Below, in pieces: positions 46,582 through 53,930 of a DNA stretch of 64,000 bases. The notes below the pieces were generated by a model. That model had not been told where the DNA came from. It was given only the letters and a program-made list of their open reading frames with translations, and did not search any database. Location: positions 124,001 to 188,000 of the forward strand of contig CANLWK010000005.1 in assembly GCA_947494805.1 (NCBI GenBank), in the 5' to 3' direction. The position numbers and the translations under genes were made by a program. The number at the start of each line of letters is the position of its first letter. The first letter of the stretch is position 1. This stretch comes from an uncultured Croceitalea sp. (GTDB lineage: Bacteria > Bacteroidota > Bacteroidia > Flavobacteriales > Flavobacteriaceae).

Positions 46582-46668
46582 ATAGCAGCCATCCGTTAAC
46601 TTTAAATTTTTGTAACTAATTGATTTCTAGATTTCCAACGCCGCCATAAATCATGACCGAAACCGTTG
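46582..46668 (+). repeat. Cassette-like spacer end, related to 51688-51778
   Basis: CATTAACTTTAAATTTT-type sequence, then ATTGATTTCTAGATTTCCAA, CGCCGCCATAAATCATGACC and AACCGTTGGACAAC. ACCGTTG is at 46662-46668. The order and most words (GCAG/GCTGCA, TTAACTTTAAATTTT, CTTGATTTGCAATGCCGC) recur in the spacer after ada. Confidence 0.65.
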
Positions 46669-46716
46669 GACAACATATAAAAACACCCTTAATGATTAAC
46701 CAAAAATCAAACAAAC

Positions 46717-46747
46717 TTGCACACTCATATACCGTAGAGTATATTTG
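46717..46747 (+). promoter_or_regulatory. tetR promoter with overlapping operator
   Basis: TTG (46717-46719), a 20-bp spacer and TATATTTG (46740-46747) form a near-perfect phylum-type promoter. The operator-like sequence CATATACCGTAGAGTATAT begins at 46726 and covers the spacer and most of the -7 box. The ATG at 46752 is only 4 bp after the -7 box, so the mRNA would be leaderless or nearly so. Confidence 0.7.
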
Positions 46748-46751
46748 CAGT

Positions 46752-47342
46752 ATGGTACGTTCGGAAAAAACGCGGCAATTTATCATTGAAAAGACAGCAT
46801 CCATATTCAACAAAAAAGGATATATAGGGACTTACTTGTCAGATTTGACCAATGCCACGGGTTTGACCAAAGGCAGTATTTATGGAAACTTCAAAGATAA
46901 GAATGAGGTAGCTGTAGAAGCATTCAAATACAATTTTAGGTTTCAATCAGAGCAAATACTTGAAAAAATCAACCAAGAGAATAATGCAATTGATAAACTA
47001 TTGGTATTCCTCAATCGTTACAGAACTGCTTTTAGACCCATTTTTAACAATGGCGGATGTGCCATTCTAAATACGGCGGTCGATGCGGACGACGGCAATG
47101 ATTTACTAAAAGAAGAGGTAATAAGAACCATTCACAATTGGCATAAACGAATTGTTTCTATTTTGAACGAAGGAATGAAACAGAATGAGCTCAAACACCT
47201 AGATGTCGAAACCTTTTCTTACCGAATGATAGCATTGGTCGAGGGTAGTATAATGTTGGCCAAAACCCTTGATAAACCTGAAATATTAATGAAGAATATA
47301 GATTTTTTGGAAGCAGAAATTAATCAAATCAAAAGAAACTAA
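46752..47342 (+). CDS. TetR/AcrR-family transcriptional repressor
   Basis: A 196-residue regulator from the ATG at 46752. The TetR_N domain is at about 1-60 (TRQFIIEKTASIFNKKGYIG, LTNATGLTKGSIYGNFKDKNEV), with a helix-turn-helix ending in the usual YxxFxxK motif. The C-terminal ligand domain is about 70-195, with the TetR_C-type GGCAILNTAVDADDG. An upstream in-frame start at 46653 would place the promoter inside the gene and is rejected. Near-identical palindromes in front of tetR and in front of fabF (47358-47377) show it very probably represses itself and fabF. Confidence 0.88.
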   Translation: MVRSEKTRQFIIEKTASIFNKKGYIGTYLSDLTNATGLTKGSIYGNFKDKNEVAVEAFKYNFRFQSEQILEKINQENNAIDKLLVFLNRYRTAFRPIFNNGGCAILNTAVDADDGNDLLKEEVIRTIHNWHKRIVSILNEGMKQNELKHLDVETFSYRMIALVEGSIMLAKTLDKPEILMKNIDFLEAEINQIKRN

Positions 47343-47357
47343 AAAAATTTAACTAAT

Positions 47358-47377
47358 CATATACCCTACGGTATATG
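47358..47377 (+). promoter_or_regulatory. TetR operator in front of fabF
   Basis: CATATACC-CTAC-GGTATATG is a perfect 8-bp-arm palindrome, 16 bp before the fabF ATG. Its reverse complement matches the site before tetR (46726-46745) in about 17 of 20 positions. Confidence 0.75.
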
Positions 47378-47392
47378 AAATAATTTAATACT

Positions 47393-48640
47393 ATGAAACG
47401 AGTGGTTATAACAGGTTTGGGAGCGATTACGCCGATAGGAAAAAACACAAAAGCGTACTGGAACAATCTTTTAAATGGAGTATCTGGAGCAGATAAAATA
47501 ACACGCTTTGACCCTTCTAAGTTCAAAACTCAATTTGCTTGCGAAATAAAAGACTATAGTCCTTTAGACTATTTTGATAGAAAGGAAGCAAGAAAACTGG
47601 ACAGGTTTAGTCAGTATGGTCTAATTTCAACAGAAGAAGCCGTAAAAGATGCTGAACTTGATTTTTCAAAATTCGATGTAAATAGAATTGGGGTCATATT
47701 TTCAAGTGGTATTGGTGGTTTTGAAACTTTTGAAAAGGAAGTTATCGACTTCACAGATAGTAATTTTCAACCCCGTTTTAACCCTTTTTTTATTCCAAAG
47801 ATAATTTCCAATGGTCTGTCTGGGCAAATTTCAATCAACTACGGACTCCGCGGTGTAAACTATTGTCCTGTTACGGCCTGTGCTTCTTCGACCCAGAGTA
47901 TCATACAGGCATTCAACTATATACGCTTAGATAAAGCTGATATTGTTATAACGGGCGGTTCAGAAGCACCGATAACGGAATCATCTATAGGAGGGTTTAA
48001 TGCTATGAGGGCAATGTCTACAAACAATGAAAACTATAGTTCTGCTTCGAGGCCTTTTGATAAAAATAGAGATGGTTTTGTAGTGGGGGAAGGTGCTGGG
48101 ACCTTGATTTTGGAAAGTTTGGAATCTGCAGTAAAAAGAAGTGCAAAAATTTATGCCGAAGTTATTGGTGGTGGCGAAAGTTCAGATGCATACCACGTAA
48201 CAGGAACACACCCTGAAGGACTTGGAGCTTATTTAGCAATGAAACTCGGAATAAAAGAAGCAAATGTTTTACCAGAAAGAATCGACTATATCAATGCTCA
48301 CGCTACATCTACCGGATTGGGCGATTTATCAGAAGTAAAAGCGATTGAAAAACTCTTTAAATCAAATCTCGATGAATTACAAGTAAGTGCATCAAAATCA
48401 ATGACTGGACATCTATTGGGTGGTACTGGGGCCATTGAAGCCATTTCAACTTCGCTATCGGTAAGTACAAACTTGATTCCACCGACAATAAATACGACAG
48501 AAGTAGATGAAAATATACCCAAAGAATTAGATTTGTCGCTTAACGGAAAAACTTCGAGGGAAATTCACTATGCCTTGAGCAACAGTTTCGGATTTGGCGG
48601 TCATTGTGCAACTTTGATATTAAAAAAATACGTTGGCTAA
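47393..48640 (+). CDS. fabF: 3-oxoacyl-ACP synthase II, accessory copy
   Basis: Condensing enzyme elongating acyl-ACP with malonyl-ACP. The 415 residues show MKRVVITGLGAITPIGKN, the nucleophile Cys (near 163) in VTACASSTQSI, and the two His in INAHATSTGLGDLSE and SMTGHLLGGTGAIE, plus the final NSFGFGGHCATLILKK. All catalytic residues are present. It is not next to acpP or other fab genes and is controlled by a local TetR regulator, so I take it as an accessory copy, perhaps induced by a fatty-acid-synthesis inhibitor or a lipid signal. The TAA stop lies in the following spacer element. Confidence 0.9.
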   Translation: MKRVVITGLGAITPIGKNTKAYWNNLLNGVSGADKITRFDPSKFKTQFACEIKDYSPLDYFDRKEARKLDRFSQYGLISTEEAVKDAELDFSKFDVNRIGVIFSSGIGGFETFEKEVIDFTDSNFQPRFNPFFIPKIISNGLSGQISINYGLRGVNYCPVTACASSTQSIIQAFNYIRLDKADIVITGGSEAPITESSIGGFNAMRAMSTNNENYSSASRPFDKNRDGFVVGEGAGTLILESLESAVKRSAKIYAEVIGGGESSDAYHVTGTHPEGLGAYLAMKLGIKEANVLPERIDYINAHATSTGLGDLSEVKAIEKLFKSNLDELQVSASKSMTGHLLGGTGAIEAISTSLSVSTNLIPPTINTTEVDENIPKELDLSLNGKTSREIHYALSNSFGFGGHCATLILKKYVG

Positions 48641-48745
48641 CATTTTATATAAGTCATAGCTGAGTAAGTGCTTTATCTATCACTTTTTTTTAATTTTAAA
48701 ATCTGTTCTAAACTTAGAAAATGCTACATAAATCTGTTACGGTTG
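48638..48745 (+). repeat. Short palindromic cassette-like element
   Basis: The left end TAACATTTTATATAAGTCAT (then AGCTGAGTAAGTGC) is clearly related to the element at 43269. The right end is GCTACATAAATC then ACGGTTG (48739-48745). It is about 80 bp shorter than the 43269 element. Its first three bases are the fabF stop codon. Confidence 0.7.
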
Positions 48746-48784
48746 ATATATGAATCATTGTGGCATATTTATCCATAACATTAA

Positions 48785-49180
48785 ATGCAACAGGAGAGAG
48801 ACTACATCCAAAGGGAAATCCAACGTTTGACACTGTTGTTAACAAAACTAATAGGCAAAGCGCTTGAGCTGAAGACGGACGATTTTGAGCAAGGATTCCA
48901 TAATATCGAATCTGACCTAAAAAATGAATTCGATTTGACCTTATCGGATATTTCAGAAATGGAAGATTCTGAGCTGTCTGAAAAATTAGATGGATTGGAT
49001 GAACAACATTTAGAAAAGTTAGTGGAATTGATTGCCCATCTGGTTCATAATTTGGAGGTTGCCTTTAGAATCAAATTAGCGAAAAAAGGAATTGTAATGT
49101 TAGACTTTTTAGATGCAAATTCTAAAACGTTCTCTTTGAATAGAATAGAATTGAGAAACAAACTACTACAACAGTTATGA
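48785..49180 (+). CDS. Hypothetical helical protein (131 aa)
   Basis: A 131-residue soluble, acidic, largely helical protein. Heptad-like Leu spacing is visible in IQREIQRLTLLLTKLIGKAL and LDEQHLEKLVELIAHLVHNL, and FSLNRIELRNKLLQQL is at the end. It has no signal peptide and no recognised domain. The Met start is 39 bp after the right end of the preceding element. It is a stand-alone unit. Confidence 0.6.
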   Translation: MQQERDYIQREIQRLTLLLTKLIGKALELKTDDFEQGFHNIESDLKNEFDLTLSDISEMEDSELSEKLDGLDEQHLEKLVELIAHLVHNLEVAFRIKLAKKGIVMLDFLDANSKTFSLNRIELRNKLLQQL

Positions 49181-49348
49181 ATGATTGCTGCATTCTTGTT
49201 AACTTGAAATCTAGAAACTATGAACGGTCTGATATCTAACGATTTTCAACACCGCTGCAGATCATACCCCACCCCGTTATCGATAAACAAAAAAATACGC
49301 GTCCAGTTTTCGGTTGCCAATAGAATTTCATAGAGGCAATTTTGCCTT
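49181..49348 (+). repeat. Cassette-like spacer
   Basis: This spacer shows CACCGCTGCAGATCATACCC then CCCGTTA at 49273-49279, a weaker version of the CAT-N-ACCGTTG right end. 60 bp of unassigned DNA follow before the next gene. Confidence 0.4.
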
Positions 49349-49855
49349 ATGGATTTATACAAGAAATATTTTTTGATCATAGTGGTATTGATAGGCCCGC
49401 TAATGGGTTTTGGCCAAGAGTTAAAACCAAACTTGTTCTTTCGAACACCTCAGATTGTCAATTACACCATCAATCAAAGCGAAGTGACCTATAGCCCCAT
49501 TATTTCAATAGGCGTCGGTCTTTCCCATAAATCAAGATTCATAGAGCTGGCCACCTTTATCAGTGATGACGATGTGTATGGCTTTTATACCTTTTTTGGT
49601 ACAACCCTGAAAACAAAACAACTAGGCCAAGACTTAAAGTTGCACACCAATTGGTTTGGTGAGATAACCTATGTTCCCTCACAAAATCAAGATTTGGATT
49701 ACTTTATGTACACGTCTGGCGTTTGTTTCTTTCTCAACCATAGTTTTGAATGGGGTTCCATAGGCATTCCCTTTTGCCTCGGTCTTGCCTATGGCCAAGA
49801 TGCCATCAGTTTGAATACAAGAACAGTTCTCAACCTATCACTAAACCTGAAGTAA
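49349..49855 (+). CDS. Hypothetical secreted protein (168 aa), beta-rich
   Basis: A 168-residue protein with a signal peptide to about residue 22 (LIGPLMGFGQ). Amphipathic beta-strands alternate through YSPIISIGVGLSHKSRFIEL, YGFYTFFGTTLKT and LHTNWFGEITYVP, and the end is LSLNLK. This suggests a small outer-membrane-barrel-like or lipocalin-like fold. No family is recognised. It ends 2 bp before the PEP-mutase-family start, so the two share an mRNA. Confidence 0.6.
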   Translation: MDLYKKYFLIIVVLIGPLMGFGQELKPNLFFRTPQIVNYTINQSEVTYSPIISIGVGLSHKSRFIELATFISDDDVYGFYTFFGTTLKTKQLGQDLKLHTNWFGEITYVPSQNQDLDYFMYTSGVCFFLNHSFEWGSIGIPFCLGLAYGQDAISLNTRTVLNLSLNLK

Positions 49856-49857
49856 CT

Positions 49858-50613
49858 ATGGAATTTGAAACCCTGCACCATCAAGACGAACCTTTGTTAA
49901 TTGCCAATGTTTGGGATGTTCCCAGTGCAAAAATTGCCGAATCATTGGGCTTTCAGGCTATAGCTACCTCAAGTTAGGCAATTGCTTCACTTCTTGGGTA
50001 TCAAGATGGTGAAGAAATGTCCTTTTCAGAATTGGAATACATGGTCAAAAGGATTTCATCAAATGTAAGCCTGCCGCTATCCGTTGATTTAGAATCAGGG
50101 TACAGTCGAAATGCAGATGAAATTGTGGCGCATATCAAAAAGTTGAACAATCTAGGTGTGGTAGGCATAAACATTGAAGATAGTATCGTAGGGAAAAGTA
50201 GAAGGTTGTTGGACGCCGAAAAGTTTGCTCAACTTCTCTCAGAATTGGTCAAGAGCCTAAAAAAAGAAGAGGTTGATATGTTTGTGAATGCCAGAACCGA
50301 TACCTTTTTACTGGGCGTTGTGAATACAATGAAAGAAACGAAAAGGAGAATCCACCTTTATGAAAATGCAGGCGTATATGGAATATTTGTTCCCTGTATT
50401 GAAAAAGAATCGGATATCAAAGAAGTGGCAAACGCTACAAAACTGCCCATTAATGTAATGTGCATGCCCAAGCTGCCCAATTTTATGACATTGAAGACTT
50501 TAGGTGTGCAACGCATCAGTATGGGTAACTTTGTATTTGACCATATGTGCGGCCAGTTCAAAACAAAAGTTGAAGAAATTCAGACCCAGCAATCGTTTAA
50601 ACCTATTTTTTGA
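49858..50613 (+). pseudogene. Isocitrate lyase/PEP mutase-family gene with in-frame amber stop
   Basis: The frame opens MEFETLHHQDEPLLIANVWD and is interrupted after 39 codons by TAG at 49975-49977, then continues in the same frame to the family end. After the stop the text reads AIASLLGYQDGEEMSFSELE. Family features beyond it include VDLESGYS, GINIEDSIVG and VNARTDTF (metal and substrate loop). The family usually has a Ser run at the stop site, so a single TCG-to-TAG change would explain it. Reinitiation at 50017 would give 198 residues without the first strands of the barrel. The stop overlaps the ada start (TGATG). Confidence 0.8.
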
Positions 50614-51671
50614 TGCGAATTACAGAGCTTAAGACCATAGATGAGTATTATAGGGCCTTACTGGAAAGAAAGCCAAACTTTGTGGGTATTTTTTTTGTAG
50701 GCGTAAAAACGACATCTGTTTTTTGTATTGCGACCTGTAGGGCGAGAAAACCAAAAAAAGAGAATGTTGAGTTCTTTACCACCTTCAAAGATGCTTTGGA
50801 TAATGGTTACAGACCTTGTAAAGTGTGTAAACCGACCGAATATGCCCATAAAGCTCCCGAACACATCAGAAGAGCGATACAATTGATCAAAGAGAATCAA
50901 AAATCGAAGGTTGCCGATGCCCAATTGCGACAAATGAATATCAGTCCAGAGGTTGTCAGAAGGTGGTTCAACAAAAACTATGGAATGACCTTTCAGGCGT
51001 ACCAAAGAATGTATCGCATCAATCTTGCCTTTCAAGAACTGAAAAAGGGAAAAACAACAACGGCCACCGCATTTGATGCCGGGTACGAATCTTTAAGCGG
51101 ATTTGGTTATACGTTCAAAAAGATATTGGGTGATTCGCCAATCAACAGTGCAACAAAAAATGTCATTTTGATCAATCGATTGACAACCCCTTTGGGCCCT
51201 ATGTTCATTTGCGCCACCGATAATGGAGTCTGTTTGTTAGAGTTTGTGGACCGGCGCATGTTGGAAACAGAGTTTAAAACACTGCAAAGCTATTTGGGAG
51301 CAAACATTATTGCAGGAGAGAACGAACACATTAAACGAGCCAAAAAGGAAATCACCGAGTATTTTGACGGAGAAAGGAAAAACTTCAGCGTAGCACTTGA
51401 AACTCCGGGAACAGCCTTTCAAAATTTGATTTGGGAAAGCCTAAAAAAGATAGACTATGGAAAAACTTTGACCTACGAACAACAAGCGGAAACCATTAAC
51501 AACCCTAAGGCAGTAAGAGCTGTTGCCGCTGCAAACGGACATAATCGGGTTTCAATTTTGATTCCTTGCCATAGGGTTATCGGAAAGAACGGAAAAATGA
51601 CCGGATACGGAGGTGGAATTGAACGAAAAAGATGGTTATTGCAGCACGAAAAGAAAAACACTGCCGATTAA
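50613..51671 (+). CDS. ada: Bifunctional Ada: methylphosphotriester/O6-methylguanine-DNA methyltransferase and regulator
   Basis: DNA alkylation repair protein and transcriptional activator, 352 residues. The N-terminal Ada zinc domain has Cys38 and Cys42 (VFCIATCRA), Cys69 and Cys72 (RPCKVC), the same numbering as in E. coli. An AraC-type helix-turn-helix covers about 85-180 (ISPEVVRRWFNKNYGMTFQA). A C-terminal MGMT domain has the acceptor Cys319 in ILIPCHRVIG. All key residues are present. The ATG overlaps the stop of the upstream PEP-mutase-family gene as TGATG, so loss of translation upstream may reduce Ada expression. Confidence 0.93.
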   Translation: MRITELKTIDEYYRALLERKPNFVGIFFVGVKTTSVFCIATCRARKPKKENVEFFTTFKDALDNGYRPCKVCKPTEYAHKAPEHIRRAIQLIKENQKSKVADAQLRQMNISPEVVRRWFNKNYGMTFQAYQRMYRINLAFQELKKGKTTTATAFDAGYESLSGFGYTFKKILGDSPINSATKNVILINRLTTPLGPMFICATDNGVCLLEFVDRRMLETEFKTLQSYLGANIIAGENEHIKRAKKEITEYFDGERKNFSVALETPGTAFQNLIWESLKKIDYGKTLTYEQQAETINNPKAVRAVAAANGHNRVSILIPCHRVIGKNGKMTGYGGGIERKRWLLQHEKKNTAD

Positions 51672-51687
51672 GAACGGCAAGTGGGTA

Positions 51688-51778
51688 TAGCTGCAATTCA
51701 TTAACTTTAAATTTTATAACCAAGTGACGTCTTGATTTGCAATGCCGCTACAAATAATTGCCCAGACTGTCTTTACCG
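51688..51778 (+). repeat. Cassette-like spacer, related to 46582-46668
   Basis: After the ada stop, GCTGCAATTCATTAACTTTA, CTTGATTTGCAATGCCGC, CAAATAATTGCCCAGACTGT and TTTACC recapitulate the spacer at 46582 with a more degenerate right end. The next ATG is 11 bp later. Confidence 0.6.
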
Positions 51779-51788
51779 CATTTGAAGA

Positions 51789-52709
51789 ATGACACTGACA
51801 ACCAAAGAAATACCAACAGATTATCGAAATCGGATCAATCGGGTTTTTGAGTTCATTGATGAAAATTTGGAATCGAATTTAGCACTGGAAACCGTTGCCG
51901 AGATTGCTTTTTTCTCCCCGTTTCATTTTCATCGGGTGTTCAAGTTTGTTACCGGAGAAACGCTAAATGCCTATGTGACCAGAAAAAGAATTGAAAAATC
52001 AGCAGCTGATCTGTTACATAAGAATAGCACCACAACGGCCATAGCCCACAAATACGGATTCAGTGATAATTCTTCATATTCAAGAACGTTCAAAAAGTAC
52101 TATGGTGCAAGCCCAACGGAATTCAGAAAGCAAAACCCCAATAAACATAGCAAGATTCGTCAACTTAAAAGCAAGAACGGACAAGAATATCCTGACCCTG
52201 AAAAATACATTTGCATCATTGATAATCTAAAAAAATGGATAGTGATGAACGCAAAAATTGAAGTTAGAGAAACCCCTAAACTGAAGCTTGCCGGGGTTAC
52301 GCACGTCGGGGTAAACGGAATCGAAAATGCTTTTGAAAAACTTGCCAGATGGGCAGTGCCAAAAGGACTGCTCAAAAATTCAGAAGCGAAAATGGGAAGG
52401 CTCTTCTATGACAGTTTTAAGATTACCGCGCCCAATAAGGTCCGCATGAGTGTCTTTTTGGCGACGGACGAACCTTTTGAAACGGAAGGTGAGATCTATA
52501 GGCTAACCATTAATAGCGCAAAATGTATTGTTGGTCGTTTTGAGATTACACCTGGCGAGTTTGAGAAGGCATGGACAAGTCTCTTTATTTGGATGAATGA
52601 AAATGGATATAAGAAGGGTGGGGAGCATCCATTTGAAATTTACCACAATGATTACAGAGAACATCCAGAGCATAAATTCTTAGTGGATCTATACATACCG
52701 ATTGTGTAA
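51789..52709 (+). CDS. AraC-family regulator with GyrI-like effector domain
   Basis: A 306-residue regulator of the Rob/SoxS-like layout. The N-terminal AraC helix-turn-helix pair covers about 15-115 (LALETVAEIAFFSPFHFHRVF, AIAHKYGFSDNSSYSRTFKKYYGASPTEFR, read in parts). The C-terminal GyrI-like/effector-binding domain covers about 150-306 (VRETPKLKLAGVTHVG, EIYHNDYREHPEHKFLVDLYIPI). Such proteins bind small hydrophobic compounds and activate defence genes. The class A beta-lactamase gene starts 194 bp downstream, and joint function is possible but unproven. Confidence 0.87.
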   Translation: MTLTTKEIPTDYRNRINRVFEFIDENLESNLALETVAEIAFFSPFHFHRVFKFVTGETLNAYVTRKRIEKSAADLLHKNSTTTAIAHKYGFSDNSSYSRTFKKYYGASPTEFRKQNPNKHSKIRQLKSKNGQEYPDPEKYICIIDNLKKWIVMNAKIEVRETPKLKLAGVTHVGVNGIENAFEKLARWAVPKGLLKNSEAKMGRLFYDSFKITAPNKVRMSVFLATDEPFETEGEIYRLTINSAKCIVGRFEITPGEFEKAWTSLFIWMNENGYKKGGEHPFEIYHNDYREHPEHKFLVDLYIPIV

Positions 52710-52903
52710 AAATGGTATATGACAATAAGTATGTACAAAAAGCTTAGGGTTTAGTGCTATGCAAACCAACCGCTTAAAACTTTGAAAAAAAGGAAAAAAT
52801 AACAAACAAATGATGCTGTATTTGGCTATTTTTAAAAATGACCAGCACCAACATGTAGTACGACGAACCCGATAAAAATACAATACCTACAATCAAAAAA
52901 TCC

Positions 52904-53809
52904 ATGATAAACAAAAAGACATGCTTCGCTATTTTAATCTGTTTAATGGCCCTTTTGCAAGGCTATGCCCAAAAAATGGAACGGCTACAACAAGAAATTG
53001 AGCGTATCGTAAGCACTAAAGAAGCAACCGTAGGGGTTGCAATCAATGGAATGGAAGCAAATGATACCCTCAGCATCAGGGGGCGAAGACACTTTCCCAT
53101 GCAAAGCGTGTTCAAGTTTCACATTGCATTGGCCATTTTAGCTGAGGTAGAAAAAGGCAAGCTTTCCCTTGACCAACAAATTGAGATCAAAAAAAGTGAG
53201 CTGCTGCCAGGATTATGGAGCCCGATACGGAAAAAATACCCTGAAGGGACCACACTTACCATAGCTGAGATCATAAAGTATACCGTTGCTTTAAGCGACA
53301 ATGTGGGCTGTGATGCCTTGTTAAGGCTTCTTGGGGAGCCTGAGGCTGTTGAACGTTATTTTTCAAGTCTAGGGTTTAAAGATTTTGCAGTCAAGATCAA
53401 CGAAGAAACCATGCAAAATAATTGGGACTTACAGTTTCTGAATTGGACCACTCCAAAAGAAGCAAACAACATACTGGCCGCATTTTATGAAAATAAAGAT
53501 GGACTGCTTTCAAAAGAACACCATGATTTTATTTGGAACGTCATGAAAGGAACCAAAACAGGTAAGGGCAGGCTGCGAGGGCAATTGCCCAAAGGAACGG
53601 TGGTGGCCCATAAAACAGGTTGGTCGGGTAAACATAAAGAAACGGATGTCACGGCCGCAGTGAACAATATCGGCATCGTATTTCTGCCCAACGGAAACTA
53701 CTTTACCATCAGTGTTTTTGTCACGGCATCGAAAGAAAGTTTTGAAACGAACGAGCGGATCATAGCTGACATTGCCAAGGCCGCTTGGGATTACTTCAAT
53801 GATAAGTAA
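52904..53809 (+). CDS. Class A beta-lactamase, subclass A2-like
   Basis: Periplasmic serine beta-lactamase of 301 residues with a signal peptide to about residue 22 (LLQGYAQ). Active-site motifs are intact: Ser68-x-x-Lys71 (QSVFKFH), Ser131-Asp-Asn (ALSDNVGCD), the omega-loop Glu167 (INEETMQNNWDLQFLNW) and Lys237-Thr-Gly (AHKTGWSG). The stretched omega region with NW at 180-181 is typical of subclass A2 (CfxA/CepA/PER-like) rather than TEM/SHV. Substrate range cannot be predicted. No insertion sequence flanks it. It is preceded by an AraC-GyrI regulator gene. Confidence 0.93.
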   Translation: MINKKTCFAILICLMALLQGYAQKMERLQQEIERIVSTKEATVGVAINGMEANDTLSIRGRRHFPMQSVFKFHIALAILAEVEKGKLSLDQQIEIKKSELLPGLWSPIRKKYPEGTTLTIAEIIKYTVALSDNVGCDALLRLLGEPEAVERYFSSLGFKDFAVKINEETMQNNWDLQFLNWTTPKEANNILAAFYENKDGLLSKEHHDFIWNVMKGTKTGKGRLRGQLPKGTVVAHKTGWSGKHKETDVTAAVNNIGIVFLPNGNYFTISVFVTASKESFETNERIIADIAKAAWDYFNDK

Positions 53810-53930
53810 CCTCGCGAAACTCTCAAGCAAGTAAAATCCCCTTTGGTAAACGGGGTTTAGGTTTAGCTTTCATAAAAAATATCGAACTTCACCCATAATT
53901 TGATTTCGGTCATTATAGCATCGCTTTGTT

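Larger units (their letters stand above)
45860..46751. other. Gene-poor stretch of 892 bp
   Basis: It contains two tandem hairpins (46026-46094), an NTF2-like gene remnant (46262-46545) and a cassette-like spacer end (46582-46668). The first about 160 bp after the hydrolase stop show nothing recognisable. CATACGTAATGGCTAGG near 45994 resembles the left end of the elements. Confidence 0.6.

Noticed and set aside
46653-46751. Longer N-terminus for the TetR regulator
   Set aside because: It would contain the spacer right end, the promoter and the operator. The TetR domain begins right after the 46752 ATG.
34024-51778. Classical class-type integron with attC sites and intI
   Set aside because: Right ends mostly do not fit GTTRRRY, no integrase or attI is visible in the window, and the elements follow another consensus.
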